Of a stretch of DNA of 64,000 nucleotides, positions 26,179 to 35,530 are shown piece after piece. The stretch covers positions 62,001-126,000 of the forward strand of contig JAGAJL010000012.1 in NCBI GenBank assembly GCA_017626095.1, in the 5' to 3' direction. The DNA is from Lachnospiraceae bacterium. Lineage in GTDB: Bacteria; Bacillota; Clostridia; Lachnospirales; Lachnospiraceae. Both the position numbers and the translations under genes were made by a program. The notes under the pieces were generated by a model. It did no database searches, was not told the origin of the DNA, and saw only the letters and a list, made by a program, of their open reading frames with translations. How positions within the stretch are numbered: position 1 is the stretch's first letter; each line of letters opens with the position of its first letter.

Positions 26179-27844
26179 CAAACATCATCGGATAATTATA
26201 TTGGATAAAAGAAGCAGGAGCAGTCAGAAAAATGACTGCTTCTCTTGCTATCAGGGAAGCAAATGCAAAGAAATAAAAAAGCTTTTTCTCTAATAACGTA
26301 TACAACATAAAGATTGCGGCAAAAAACAAAATAATCAGATATGCTTCGCCGCCATGTTCAAACAAAAACAGCAGTATATCCTGACTGCTTTCATAATGCC
26401 ATCGTGCATTACCGTTTACCAGTTCTTTTCCATATTCCCGGTCAGCCTGGAAGGATAAAAATTCAGATGTAGTAACCGGCTTTAAATTCATTACCATAGC
26501 AGGATTATAGTCATAGTATCCGTTAGTCACTGCTAACAGTTGTAGACGTTCAGCAATATATAAATCCAGATTGTTCCAGATCAGCCTGACCGCACTTTTT
26601 AAAAAGGCTTTCTGTGTGTCGGCATCTGCTCCGGTTTCGGTAAAATGACCGCTGTTGTGATCAGAATTGTAGCGGTTATAGGAACTGCACGAAAGTGTTT
26701 CGTAACTGATATAATCCAAGTCAATAACAGCATCAATATTTGCAAGATCTTCCTCGGCACCCACATAGGTCTGTTCTCTGTGGATAATCAGGGAAAGCGG
26801 ACGGATGGTGGAAATAATCAGATAGTCACTTCCGTAATATTTCTTCTCCCCATTAGTCTGGGGGATTTTAATCAAAGAAAACGAGATGATAAATACCAGT
26901 AAAAAACAGAGTGCGTGTTTACATTGAAAACGGACAGTTCGATCAGTTTGACCTGTTTTTTGGGGCAATCCATAAACTGTAGGAATCAACACAAAACAGA
27001 ACAAAATCAGAACAATCCCTTCACTGCGCCAGAAACAAAGCAAGGCGGTTAAGAGAGAAAGCATAATACTTTTTGGTATGCTAAAAGAAGCTTTTTTCTG
27101 TTTTTCAAAGAATAGAAAAGCAAAGAAAAACAGGAAAAAGGGTGCATACAATACCGGTCGAAAACACATGGCGGCAGATAAGAGCACAAAAGGAAAAAGA
27201 CCGGCGATAGCAATGACATATTTTATTTTTGCAGTATATAAACGGTCAGTTTCATAGAAAATATAGGAAAAAACCATAGCCAGAATCAAATCGTTTAAAA
27301 TGATGGGACCTGTGGAAGCCGGAAACAAAGAAAGCCCAATCATGTAATAAATGCTGGTCAGATAATTATGCCAGTAGACCGGATAATAGCGGGTGGCATA
27401 ACCCAAAATAATGGTATCGTCACTCATGAAATAACCGGGATAATTCAGGAGAAGAATTCCCAGATATATGGCAAAATAAATGACAAAAGCAAATAACAGC
27501 TTACGATGACGGATGCCATAAGAGATAAAACACAGAAGCCCGACAATTGTTCCAAGCAATACAATTTTGGAAAGAATCTGCATCAAAAAAACAGCATCAG
27601 TATCGATGGGCAGACTGCTCATATTGAGAGGATCACCGGTAAATATTTTTGTGTCCGTGATAAAAGTAAGTGCCCACCAGATCAGCGAAAGGATGCCGAT
27701 GATCAGGATGTTTTTGCGTCCGGATATATAATTGTTTGTGGTGGTTTTGTCAGTGTTGTTTGGTTCGCCAGTTTGGTTAGTTTTGCCAGTTTGGTTAGTT
27801 TCGCCAGTGATATTAGTTTTATCAGTTTTGATTATGTTAGTCAT
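26075..27844 (-). CDS. Polytopic membrane protein, DUF6020-like (GT-C-like)
   Basis: 589 residues with around twelve hydrophobic segments. The NYPGYFMSDD motif near residue 140, followed by WHNYLTSIYYMIG, is what I associate with DUF6020 membrane proteins; it has the look of the acidic loop of GT-C transferases. The N-terminal 40 residues are a T/N/G-rich repeat (TNQTGK-type units) before the first membrane segment. The gene is convergent with and overlaps the acyltransferase-3 gene by 104 bases. Its left neighbour on the same strand is distant, so it is likely transcribed alone. Function unproven. Confidence 0.65.
   Translation of the reverse strand: MTNIIKTDKTNITGETNQTGKTNQTGEPNNTDKTTTNNYISGRKNILIIGILSLIWWALTFITDTKIFTGDPLNMSSLPIDTDAVFLMQILSKIVLLGTIVGLLCFISYGIRHRKLLFAFVIYFAIYLGILLLNYPGYFMSDDTIILGYATRYYPVYWHNYLTSIYYMIGLSLFPASTGPIILNDLILAMVFSYIFYETDRLYTAKIKYVIAIAGLFPFVLLSAAMCFRPVLYAPFFLFFFAFLFFEKQKKASFSIPKSIMLSLLTALLCFWRSEGIVLILFCFVLIPTVYGLPQKTGQTDRTVRFQCKHALCFLLVFIISFSLIKIPQTNGEKKYYGSDYLIISTIRPLSLIIHREQTYVGAEEDLANIDAVIDLDYISYETLSCSSYNRYNSDHNSGHFTETGADADTQKAFLKSAVRLIWNNLDLYIAERLQLLAVTNGYYDYNPAMVMNLKPVTTSEFLSFQADREYGKELVNGNARWHYESSQDILLFLFEHGGEAYLIILFFAAIFMLYTLLEKKLFYFFAFASLIAREAVIFLTAPASFIQYNYPMMFVTVFLLLVMFVSSCENGFFRSIRNQLSKAASKQK
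27749..27838 (-). repeat. Five-unit 18-bp in-frame repeat at the N-terminus of a membrane protein
   Basis: On the + strand the GCCAGTTTGGTTAGTTTT-type unit recurs at 27767, 27785 and 27803, with diverged units at 27749 and 27821. It encodes six-residue TNQTGK-type units just after the start codon, ahead of the first membrane segment. Confidence 0.85.
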
Positions 27845-28077
27845 CTTTGTTCCTTTTAAATTTGCATTTTTGCTTTCCTTTTTGGGAGACAGTGAGAGTA
27901 TACGATCAATTATCTCTTTTTCTTTATTTAATATAACTCCAAGTACTATATAAAATGGGTTATTCCTTTGGAATATTATACATTAGTTTGAAATTGAAAT
28001 CTACCATGTAAAATTGATGATAGTAGGATGCCCTTGGTGTGCCAAAGTATGTCAATTAACGTAAATAATTTCGCAAG

Positions 28078-28291
28078 AGGCATACCTGAGAGAGCAAGTA
28101 AAGGGAAAAGTATGCCTCGGGAAGCAAATTTGGCAAGAAAAATGAATAAGAAACCCGAAAGGGGCATACCCAAGAGAGTGAGCAAGAGAAAAAGTATGCC
28201 CCGGAAATTGAAACTGGCAAGAAAAGGGCATACCAGAGAGAGCAAGCAAGGGAAAAAGTATGTCCCGGGAAGCGAAACTGGCAAGAAAAAA
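28078..28291. repeat. Three tandem hairpin units, about 65-83 bp each
   Basis: Units start near 28078, 28161 and 28226. Each has a GGCATAC arm, a 20-30 base A/G-rich loop with AGAGAG and GCAAG, and a GTATGCC arm (GTATGTC in the third), then an ACTGGCAAGAAAA-type tail. A diverged partial unit begins at about 28292. Stem sequences are conserved better than loops, which suggests that the folded form matters. Confidence 0.8.
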
Positions 28292-28318
28292 GGTGCGCAT
28301 CCCAACTGAGAGAACAAA

Positions 28319-28346
28319 TTGACAAAAATTTTTACCACTATATAAT
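28319..28346 (+). promoter_or_regulatory. Sigma-A-type promoter for the gene at 28480
   Basis: TTGACA at 28319-28324 and TATAAT at 28341-28346, 16-base spacing; both boxes match consensus. It begins directly after the hairpin repeat array and leaves an approximately 125-base leader. Confidence 0.75.
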
Positions 28347-28479
28347 TAAAAAAGATACAAGATTAAAAGATCATACTATTTGTGCTTAAACAAAAGTATG
28401 ATTTGTGGGAATTCGCAAATCATGAGAAAATGGCCCGAATATATAGCCAAAATAATAATTCAAATTTGAGGAAACAAAA

Positions 28480-30546
28480 ATGATAATAGTATTCATCATT
28501 TCTTTTTATATGATATTTCAATATGTAAGCTGCAAAGTGAATGCAGGTTATGGGAAAATGCAACGAGCAGAGGTTTGGTTTCGGACAATTGTATTGTTTG
28601 AAGCTATTGTTTTGATTCTGACTAATCTTTTGAGTATCCTGCATATTATGACACGTGCTGTAGATTTTGTAGCATGGTTAGTCATTTCAATTATATTTGC
28701 TTTTTTATATGGGAAAAACAAAAATGAACGAACACTTGAGAAGCTTTCTGTTGTAAAAATGTTTCAAAATGGAGCAAATCATACAGGCGAAAAAAGCAAA
28801 TCCGAAAAAGCACTTATTTGGATTATGCTTGCTATTCTTGGTATTTTATCTTTGGTATTGCTGTTTGGAGCAATTTTTACAGTTCCGTATAATTATGATT
28901 CTATGACATATCATTTGGCACGTATCGGATACTGGATTGACCATAAAAGTGTTGCACATTACATTACCAATATTGACAGACAGGTGTATTCGCCGGTTTT
29001 TGCGGAATACAATCTTTTACACATGATGTTACTGTCCGGCAATGATACATTTTTGAATTTCTTTCAGTATTTTTGTATGTTTGCTTCCGCTTACTTTATT
29101 TATAAATGTGCCCAAAAACTTGGAGTGAACCAGCTTTTTTCTTTCTTTGGGGCGTTCATTTTTATGTTGATGCCGCTGACAATTTCGCAGAGCATTACTA
29201 CGCAAAATGATTTATTTGCCGCTTTGATTTTTATTCTTTTTGTATACAAACTATTGGATGTGATCTGCTATGACAAAATCATTTTGAATGCGGAGCAGAC
29301 TTTGGATATAGTCATGCTGGGATTACTGGTGGGATATGCTTACCTTGCAAAAACAAGTGTGTGTGCCTCCATGGTTATGTTTATGCCCTGGCTCTTAATT
29401 GCCCGGCTTAGAAAAAAAGATGATTTCAAGAAATTGATTGGCTGTGTGGGAATTGCACTTGCCGGTATTGTTGTGACTATTTCAGAAACACTGATTCGCA
29501 CGTTTCTTTCCAGTGGCAGTCTGATGACGAGCACCGCCAGTGGAAATATCATGGTTGCTACAAAAAACGTAAAATATATCATTGTAAATATTCTGAAAAA
29601 CTTCTCTATGCTGATTACGCAGAATTACTATCGGCCACTAAATGGTTTTATCTACCGCATTGCAATCGGAGCGGGAGAGAAGCTGCAGGTTGAAGTCAAT
29701 CATGAAGCGATTGCCTTTCATGGATTTGATTTTCTGCATCATATGAACATGGGCGATGATATGTATTCGCATGATAAGACACCAAGTGCTTTTGTGGCAT
29801 ATCTTGCTGTCATTGCGGGAGTTATTCTGATTGGAATGATTGTGGTAGCCGTCTTCAAAAGATTATCTCATAGAAAAATCCAAGAAATATCAAGTAGAGG
29901 AAATCAAATAAAGCAAGAATTATCAATTGGCTTTGCTATATCCGCATGGTTGTCCTTGGGATTTATTATGGCATTGCTTCGTTGGCAGCCGTGGGGAACC
30001 AGATTGATGTATCCTGCATTGGCAGTGACGGTCATCATGAGTGTAGATATGCTTTACTGTCTTATGAGACATTGGAAAAAGCCTGTTACGGTAGCAGTAT
30101 TGGGCATATTGATTGTTTTGGCAACAATGCTTGCAGTTCCTTCTGTGTCCTATAATCTGCAGCCTGCCGTAGAATTTGTAAAAGGTGGTTGTCAAAATCG
30201 CATCAATCAATATTTCAAATCCAATCACAGAGAAGATGGTTATGCGAAGATGATTGAATTGGCACAAAATGATCAGGCAAAAGATATCGGACTGATCATT
30301 TCCGGTGACGGATATGATTATCCGCTGTGGCTTATGCTAAGAAAGGATTATCCGGAGGCAAAACTGAGACATCTGATAAAAGAAGATGCATCCGATGTTA
30401 CACAAAAAGCCCCTGATTGTATTTATATGATTGAGCGTGATGTGTTGGAAGTGGGAGAAACATTTGAATATGCCGGTGTTGTCTATACCTGTGCATATAA
30501 AAATGATACTTCCGGAGACTGTTATCTGGAAAAAACAAATGAATAA
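28480..30546 (+). CDS. Polytopic GT-C/ArnT-like membrane glycosyltransferase
   Basis: 688 residues with a series of hydrophobic segments. After the third or fourth comes FTVPYNYDSMTYHLARIGYW, an acidic-motif loop typical of PMT_2-like enzymes, then SVAHYITNIDRQVYSP and a second loop with LMPLTISQSITTQND. A soluble C-terminal domain (about 590-688) contains ISGDGYDYPLWLMLRKDYPEA. A charged stretch encoded at about 28720-28815 precedes the catalytic part. It has its own promoter and tandem terminators and is divergent from the DUF6020-like gene. The sugar is unknown. Confidence 0.72.
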   Translation: MIIVFIISFYMIFQYVSCKVNAGYGKMQRAEVWFRTIVLFEAIVLILTNLLSILHIMTRAVDFVAWLVISIIFAFLYGKNKNERTLEKLSVVKMFQNGANHTGEKSKSEKALIWIMLAILGILSLVLLFGAIFTVPYNYDSMTYHLARIGYWIDHKSVAHYITNIDRQVYSPVFAEYNLLHMMLLSGNDTFLNFFQYFCMFASAYFIYKCAQKLGVNQLFSFFGAFIFMLMPLTISQSITTQNDLFAALIFILFVYKLLDVICYDKIILNAEQTLDIVMLGLLVGYAYLAKTSVCASMVMFMPWLLIARLRKKDDFKKLIGCVGIALAGIVVTISETLIRTFLSSGSLMTSTASGNIMVATKNVKYIIVNILKNFSMLITQNYYRPLNGFIYRIAIGAGEKLQVEVNHEAIAFHGFDFLHHMNMGDDMYSHDKTPSAFVAYLAVIAGVILIGMIVVAVFKRLSHRKIQEISSRGNQIKQELSIGFAISAWLSLGFIMALLRWQPWGTRLMYPALAVTVIMSVDMLYCLMRHWKKPVTVAVLGILIVLATMLAVPSVSYNLQPAVEFVKGGCQNRINQYFKSNHREDGYAKMIELAQNDQAKDIGLIISGDGYDYPLWLMLRKDYPEAKLRHLIKEDASDVTQKAPDCIYMIERDVLEVGETFEYAGVVYTCAYKNDTSGDCYLEKTNE

Positions 30547-30574
30547 GAAATATTTCAAATAAATAATAATCACA

Positions 30575-30609
30575 AAAATAGCTTAGCCTAAAACGGACTA
30601 AGCTATTTT
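30575..30609. terminator. Intrinsic terminator hairpin 1
   Basis: AAAATAGCTTAG at 30575-30586 pairs perfectly with CTAAGCTATTTT at 30598-30609, 28 bases past the stop of the GT-C-like gene. The A and T flanks make it usable on either strand. Confidence 0.8.
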
Positions 30610-30617
30610 GAAAAAGA

Positions 30618-30651
30618 AAAACTCTGTACTCAAATCTGAATACAGAGTTTT
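30618..30651. terminator. Intrinsic terminator hairpin 2
   Basis: AAAACTCTGTA at 30618-30628 pairs with TACAGAGTTTT at 30641-30651. It lies between two convergent genes and probably stops transcription from both sides together with hairpin 1. Confidence 0.8.
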
Positions 30652-30744
30652 ATTTGTTGTATCATTATATTAAAATATCCTTTTCAAAATTCGCTTTATA
30701 AATATCGGGAACATAAATCCGAAAAGGGAAAACAGATATAAAAA

Positions 30745-31821
30745 TTAGTCTTGGCAAAGTCGTTTGACATCATCCCAGCTCCTTGCGATAAATACATTGT
30801 CGCAAAGTGATGAGAAAGCAGAAAAATAATCTTCGTAGTCGCACTTTTCATTAAATGAATCCTCGGAAAGCGGATATAAAAAGATAATGCGGCATTTGCT
30901 TTTGAATAAGAGTTTGCCGGAAACGCAGGCGGTAGAATAAAAAGAAATAAGTGTTTTGTCTTCAAATTTACCGGAAGCGATGGCTAACTCAAAAGGACAG
31001 CTGTCTTTATAAATCTTCAATTCGCCGTGAAAATCATCATGTTCGCCTCTGGGATGCGGCTTTAAGATGAAATTGTCATCACCTGCAAGATCCCGGAATT
31101 GTCGGATCAAACGCTGATAAGTCTTGGAATTTTGCATTCCGTTTTCAGTGCCCTGACCCAAAAAGATATATTTCTCATCAGGAACCTGTACCTGAAATTG
31201 AAAAATATCCTTTGCAGTGGAAATGATTTTTTCGATACGTTCAGGTGTTTTTTCGATTTGTTTCTTTTCAAAAGTGACATTTTTTTCAGCCATATCCGGC
31301 TCAAACAACCACATATCTCTTTCCATCTTTTCCACATCATAGTGCCAGATGGTTTTGTACATTTTGATACCCAAATCCGTATTGATTACATGGGCGGGTA
31401 TTTTGGTATAGCTTGCAAAACCGTCTTCAAAACGATGAAAAACCAGTTTTTTGTTTTTTCTAATCAAAGATTTTGCTACTTCTTTTACAATTTCATCCGG
31501 AAGGCCGGGGGAAGCAAAATACATTTCGTCATAAAAATCCAAGGGTTTATCCAGAATGATATCGGTTGTATGGTTATAAATAAAGCTTTCAAAAAAAGTG
31601 ACGAAGGCATTCTTATATGGATTTTTGATTTTTCTGCCATCGCCGAAAAAGACCTTATGAAAATAAGAATCCAAACGTCCGCTTTGATAGAGATCTTCCA
31701 TCGAAGCGGTTTTGTCTGTAATCATCAGATCGACTTCATCCTCAGATAAATATGCATCTTTGATAAATAAGAAAACCAGCAACTGATAGGGGGTGCTGGC
31801 AACACCTAAGATTTTAGCCAT
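30745..31821 (-). CDS. GT52-type (sialyltransferase-like) glycosyltransferase
   Basis: 358 residues, no membrane segment. STPYQLL at about 9-15, KPHPRGEHDDF at about 258-268 and FYSTAC near 294-299 match the pattern of bacterial sialyl/polysialyltransferase-like families, best GT52, where the HP pair and the late serine/threonine site bind the CMP-sugar. The NeuB-family gene at 53474 supports a nonulosonic acid donor. No CMP-sugar synthetase is in the window. It is followed by convergent terminators and probably transcribed with the flippase gene upstream. Confidence 0.75.
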   Translation of the reverse strand: MAKILGVASTPYQLLVFLFIKDAYLSEDEVDLMITDKTASMEDLYQSGRLDSYFHKVFFGDGRKIKNPYKNAFVTFFESFIYNHTTDIILDKPLDFYDEMYFASPGLPDEIVKEVAKSLIRKNKKLVFHRFEDGFASYTKIPAHVINTDLGIKMYKTIWHYDVEKMERDMWLFEPDMAEKNVTFEKKQIEKTPERIEKIISTAKDIFQFQVQVPDEKYIFLGQGTENGMQNSKTYQRLIRQFRDLAGDDNFILKPHPRGEHDDFHGELKIYKDSCPFELAIASGKFEDKTLISFYSTACVSGKLLFKSKCRIIFLYPLSEDSFNEKCDYEDYFSAFSSLCDNVFIARSWDDVKRLCQD

Positions 31822-31979
31822 GATATTTCCTTTATATTTGTTCTTTAAAAAAATTCCTTGTTAGATTTAGTCTTCTATTTGGTTCTATCTTTATTTGCAT
31901 CATAACTTGTATCATAATTTGCATTATAGTAAACTGCTATTTTGACTTATTATCAATCATGCATTAAATACAATACTGT

Positions 31980-33533
31980 TTATTTTCTCACATATTTCTT
32001 TACAACATCCAAAAGCATGGCACGTTCTTTTTGACCAAATAAGAATAAAATATTGATGACGGAGCCTGTCACACCGCAGATGACAATATCAATAAAGAGC
32101 CACATCCAGTTAGTTGTAGGTAACACAAGATACAGACCGCAGAAAGCAGCACACATAGCAATGCTGACAACGACGTATCGAATAATGGTCGGATAGAAGG
32201 AACGCTTCGAAACGCCAAGGCAATGTGCGGCATACATGGGTGTAAACGTAAGGTTTTTAATGATGCCGAGGACAGTAGATGTTCCGGCAACTGCATAGAC
32301 ATACAAGTTGGTAGTTTTTAACAAAATAAACACGATAATGGTATTGGCGATACCCATGTACAGAGTAATCAAAGAATTCCATTTTAATTTGTTGACCACG
32401 GTATAGACGTTAAACAAAGGGCTGATAACACCGCCGACAATGGTTCCAAACATCGTAAGCACAGTCAGCAGATAAATCATAATGATCACGGAATGGTCTG
32501 ACGCCATATCGGTTCGGGGCAGCCATAGTGTATAAAACGGAATACCAAATGCAATGACAAAGCATAGCGGAATGTTGGCAAAAAAACCTGTCATTTTCAT
32601 GGCAGAAGTTAAATCCTGCAATAATTCTTCTTTATTTTCTTTCGCATAACTGATGGTAAGCGATGGGGTAAAGACTGCAGAGATGGTTTCGTAAAGCGTA
32701 TTGATTGCAACTGCGATGGTTTTTGAAGTGCTGACATATCCCATTTCTTCTCCGCCAATCATTAGGTTGGTGATCAGAATATCCAATCCGTTTGTCAAAG
32801 TCTGACCGGCTCTCATGATGGTGTTCCAAACTCCGGCAGAAAGAATTTCAATGACCTTTTTCATGGAAAAATGTTTACGACTGATTTCAATTTGCGGCAT
32901 TAATTTCTTTGTATAATGAATATACGAAATCAACATGTAAACGGTTGCGATGACAGTTGCCAGAGCCATGTAACTTACATGAATTGGTAAAAAGAAAAAG
33001 GTAATAATTAAAATAGCGGAACGAAGAATCTGGGATTCGATGGTTCTAAATGCCTGTAAATCCAAGCGGTTGGCCGCGAACGTTGCGGTTGAAAAGGTCG
33101 TACTGATAATGGTGACCATAAAGTTTAAAAAGGTCAGGGCAAATAACAGCTTCACATCCGGTATCAGCACAGGTGAAATGTTGACCAGATGCTCTAAAAA
33201 GGTCACAACAAAAACGCATGGCAGGAACATAAATGCCACAATGGCTATATTGGCGTACATGGTGGAATTGAAGTACTTGTTGGCGTTGTCATAATCTCCC
33301 TTTGTCAGACTGACAGTAATAAAACGACCTGCCATGGAGTTTAATGCCATAGCTGCAATATTGGCATAGCTGACAAAGTCATTGGCCAAAGTCCAAAAAC
33401 CATATGCTTCAAAATTTAGTTTGTCAATGATAATCGGCGATAATACAAAACTAATCGCAAGGCTGACCAAAGTGGATACCATGCTGGCCGCCATATTGAT
33501 CATAATTTGTTTGCTTTTACTTACTGTTTTCAT
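31980..33533 (-). CDS. Oligosaccharide flippase (Wzx-like, MOP superfamily)
   Basis: 517 residues with about fourteen hydrophobic segments and few charged loops. The N-terminus KQIMINMAASMVSTLVSLAISFVLSP and the NFEAYGFWTLANDF stretch are typical of polysaccharide flippases, which move lipid-linked repeat units to the outer face. It is the only clear export protein here, so it should serve the whole locus in a Wzx/Wzy scheme with the polymerase at 56063. It is read on the - strand, upstream of the GT52-like gene with 158 bases between. Confidence 0.88.
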   Translation of the reverse strand: MKTVSKSKQIMINMAASMVSTLVSLAISFVLSPIIIDKLNFEAYGFWTLANDFVSYANIAAMALNSMAGRFITVSLTKGDYDNANKYFNSTMYANIAIVAFMFLPCVFVVTFLEHLVNISPVLIPDVKLLFALTFLNFMVTIISTTFSTATFAANRLDLQAFRTIESQILRSAILIITFFFLPIHVSYMALATVIATVYMLISYIHYTKKLMPQIEISRKHFSMKKVIEILSAGVWNTIMRAGQTLTNGLDILITNLMIGGEEMGYVSTSKTIAVAINTLYETISAVFTPSLTISYAKENKEELLQDLTSAMKMTGFFANIPLCFVIAFGIPFYTLWLPRTDMASDHSVIIMIYLLTVLTMFGTIVGGVISPLFNVYTVVNKLKWNSLITLYMGIANTIIVFILLKTTNLYVYAVAGTSTVLGIIKNLTFTPMYAAHCLGVSKRSFYPTIIRYVVVSIAMCAAFCGLYLVLPTTNWMWLFIDIVICGVTGSVINILFLFGQKERAMLLDVVKKYVRK

Positions 33534-33576
33534 AGTTTCAAGTATAACATAAGGAAAAAGAGCTTTCCATAAAAAT

Positions 33577-33675
33577 AAACATTTTTGATTTTCGTTAAGA
33601 TTAGTAATAAAACATTTCTGATTTTCGTGAAAAAACAGTATAAAACATTTTTGATTTTCGTGAAAAACAGTATAG
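33577..33675 (+). repeat. Three-copy 33-bp tandem repeat upstream of an aminotransferase gene
   Basis: AAACATTTTTGATTTTCGT (one variant) occurs at 33577, 33610 and 33643, spacing exactly 33 bases. The third unit ends where the promoter at 33677 begins, so copy number changes would alter the upstream context of that promoter. Confidence 0.85.
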
Positions 33676-33676
33676 T

Positions 33677-33705
33677 TTGACGAGTCATTTCTCTAATGGT
33701 AAAAT
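33677..33705 (+). promoter_or_regulatory. Sigma-A-type promoter for the fdtB-like operon
   Basis: TTGACG at 33677-33682, a 17-base spacer, then TAAAAT at 33700-33705. It leaves a leader of roughly 115 bases to the ATG at 33830. Confidence 0.6.
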
Positions 33706-33829
33706 AAATTGTAACTTTCGGTATATTACACCAAGATTTGTGTATGAAGAAGAATATAAGAATTGTATTTCACGATAGAGTTATGATAGATATTTACCAT
33801 AATTTGGCAGGACGAAGTGAGGATGCATT

Positions 33830-34921
33830 ATGAAGATTATGCCAAACCGGATGGACCGGGGATTTTTTCAGTATCAGGATGAATTTGAGAATAAGGCTTT
33901 AGAAGTATTGCGTAGCGGTTGGTATGTACTCGGAAAGGAAGTTTCTTCTTTTGAGGAAGAATTTGCTGCATATACCGGGGCAAAATACTGTGTTGGTCTG
34001 GCAAGTGGATTGGATGCGCTTTGGCTTGCATTTCGCGTACTTGGTATAGGCGAGGGTGATGAAGTTATCGTGCAGGGTAATACCTACATCGCCAGCGTTA
34101 TGGGGATTACCATCAATGGTGCAACTCCCATTTTTGTGGAACCGGATGATTATTACCAGATTGATCCGGCTAAAATAGAAGAAAAGATTACAGACAAGAC
34201 AAAAGCGATTCTGGTTGTGCACTTATATGGCCAGGCGTCTAATATGGAGCCGATTGTTTCCTTGTGCAAAAAATATCATTTGCGATTGGTTGAAGACTGT
34301 GCACAGTCTCATGGAGCCTGCTATCGTGGACAGATGACCGGAACATTCGGGGATATTGGTTGTTTTTCCTTTTATCCGTCCAAAAATCTTGGAGCATTTG
34401 GTGATGGTGGTGCCATTGTAACTAATGATGAGAATATTGCAAAGGATATGAAAATATACCGCAATTACGGTAGTGAAAAAAGATATTACAACAAAGTTGT
34501 CGGAACAAATTCCAGACTGGATGAATTGCAGGCAGGGCTTTTGCGGGTGCGTTTGTCACATATGGACGAGCTGACTGCTGAGAAACAGGCAATCGGAGCT
34601 CGCTATCTGGCAGAATTGCACAACGATAAGATTACATTACCGAAGTTGCTTGATGGAGCAACGCATGTGTATCATCAGTTTGTGATCCGTTGTAAAGATA
34701 GAGACCGTCTGATTGCATATCTTAATGAAAAAGAAATCGGAACCATCATCCATTATCCGATTCCGCCGCATTTAGCAGAGGCTTACCGTTATCTTGGTTT
34801 TAGGGAAGGCGATTTTCCGATTACTGAGACTTTGGCAAATGAGGTTCTGTCAATTCCAATGTATAATGGGATGACCAAAGAAGAGCAGGATTACGTCATT
34901 GATGCGATCAATGCATTTTAG
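33830..34921 (+). CDS. DegT/DnrJ/EryC1 aminotransferase, FdtB/QdtB-like
   Basis: 363 residues, PLP-dependent. LASGLDALWLAF and EDCAQSHGA precede the FYPSKNLGAFGDGGA site, where Lys185 is the PLP Schiff-base residue. The N-terminus (QYQDEFENKALEVLRSGWYVLG) and the FRVLGIGEGDEVIVQGNTYIA stretch are typical of transaminases making dTDP-3-amino-3,6-dideoxyhexoses. The next gene encodes an FdtA-like ketoisomerase, which fits the dTDP-Fuc3N/Qui3N route. The dTDP-glucose synthase and dehydratase must be encoded elsewhere. Confidence 0.88.
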   Translation: MKIMPNRMDRGFFQYQDEFENKALEVLRSGWYVLGKEVSSFEEEFAAYTGAKYCVGLASGLDALWLAFRVLGIGEGDEVIVQGNTYIASVMGITINGATPIFVEPDDYYQIDPAKIEEKITDKTKAILVVHLYGQASNMEPIVSLCKKYHLRLVEDCAQSHGACYRGQMTGTFGDIGCFSFYPSKNLGAFGDGGAIVTNDENIAKDMKIYRNYGSEKRYYNKVVGTNSRLDELQAGLLRVRLSHMDELTAEKQAIGARYLAELHNDKITLPKLLDGATHVYHQFVIRCKDRDRLIAYLNEKEIGTIIHYPIPPHLAEAYRYLGFREGDFPITETLANEVLSIPMYNGMTKEEQDYVIDAINAF

Positions 34922-35021
34922 TCATTATGATGAATGATTTGTGTTATTGTCAGTTGATAAAGGCTCAAATATGATTGCAGATGAAAACGAACATTAAAAA
35001 CTTTTTTTATTATTTTCGAGT

Positions 35022-35072
35022 AATATCAATGATGATAGTACAGGTAATTTGAATAATATCGATGATAGTACA
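35022..35072 (+). repeat. Two-copy degenerate spacer repeat
   Basis: AATATCAATGATGATAGTACA near 35022 recurs as AATATCGATGATAGTACA near 35055. It lies between the FdtB-like and FdtA-like genes, in a 186-base AT-rich spacer with nothing else recognised. Confidence 0.6.
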
Positions 35073-35107
35073 CTATTTTGAATAATTTTTTATAAAAGTG
35101 AGAATCT

Positions 35108-35530
35108 ATGAAAAAACTAAGTGAATTATACGAAATCATTAATTTTAATGAATATGGTGATGAACGAGGCAATCTGGTGGTTGCTGAGGGAGATGGCATG
35201 GATGTGCCCTTTGCCATTAAGCGCGTGTTTTACATGTATGGTTCGGACGATGAAGTGATTCGCGGACAGCATGCAAACCGGAAGACGGAGTTTGTACTGA
35301 TTAATGTCAGTGGGACAAGCAAGGTGAAGGTTGACAATGGTTATGAGACAGAAATCATTGAACTAAACAAGCCGCGTATGGGACTGTATCTCAAAACGAT
35401 GGTTTGGAAAGACATGTATGATTTTTCACCGGATTCGGTATTACTGGTACTTGCCAGTGAGCATTATGACGGAGAAGAGTACATTCGCGATTACGAAGAA
35501 TTTATAAAGGAAGTAAAACAACATGAGTAA
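35108..35530 (+). CDS. FdtA/QdtA-like dTDP-sugar 3,4-ketoisomerase (cupin)
   Basis: 140 residues forming a single cupin. KRVFYMYGSDDEVIRGQHANRKTEF contains the RGxHA(N) histidine motif of the WxcM/FdtA family, which isomerises the 4-keto group of dTDP-4-keto-6-deoxyglucose to C3 before transamination. YLKTMVWKDMYDFSPDSVLLVLAS is also characteristic. Together with the preceding DegT-family transaminase it gives a dTDP-3-amino-3,6-dideoxyhexose. It overlaps the next GT2 gene by 8 bases. The exact sugar (galacto or gluco) cannot be decided. Confidence 0.88.
   Translation: MKKLSELYEIINFNEYGDERGNLVVAEGDGMDVPFAIKRVFYMYGSDDEVIRGQHANRKTEFVLINVSGTSKVKVDNGYETEIIELNKPRMGLYLKTMVWKDMYDFSPDSVLLVLASEHYDGEEYIRDYEEFIKEVKQHE

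Larger units (their letters stand above)
27845..28479. other. Gene-free 635-base stretch with tandem hairpin repeats and a promoter
   Basis: Holds the shared upstream region of two divergent membrane-protein genes. The middle (28078-28291) is a three-unit hairpin repeat and the right part holds a consensus-like promoter at 28319. Open frames across the repeat on both strands are side effects of its composition; none has a ribosome site or a family match that I recognise. Confidence 0.7.

Noticed and set aside
28028-28309. 93-codon basic open frame (and open frames on the other strand) across the hairpin repeats
   Set aside because: All are by-products of the repeat composition; several frames are open on both strands, there is no ribosome site and the product is only repeated basic residues.
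31099-31749. 216-codon open frame antisense to the GT52-like gene
   Set aside because: The opposite strand has a complete family match with motifs; the antisense product shows no recognisable domain and no ribosome site.
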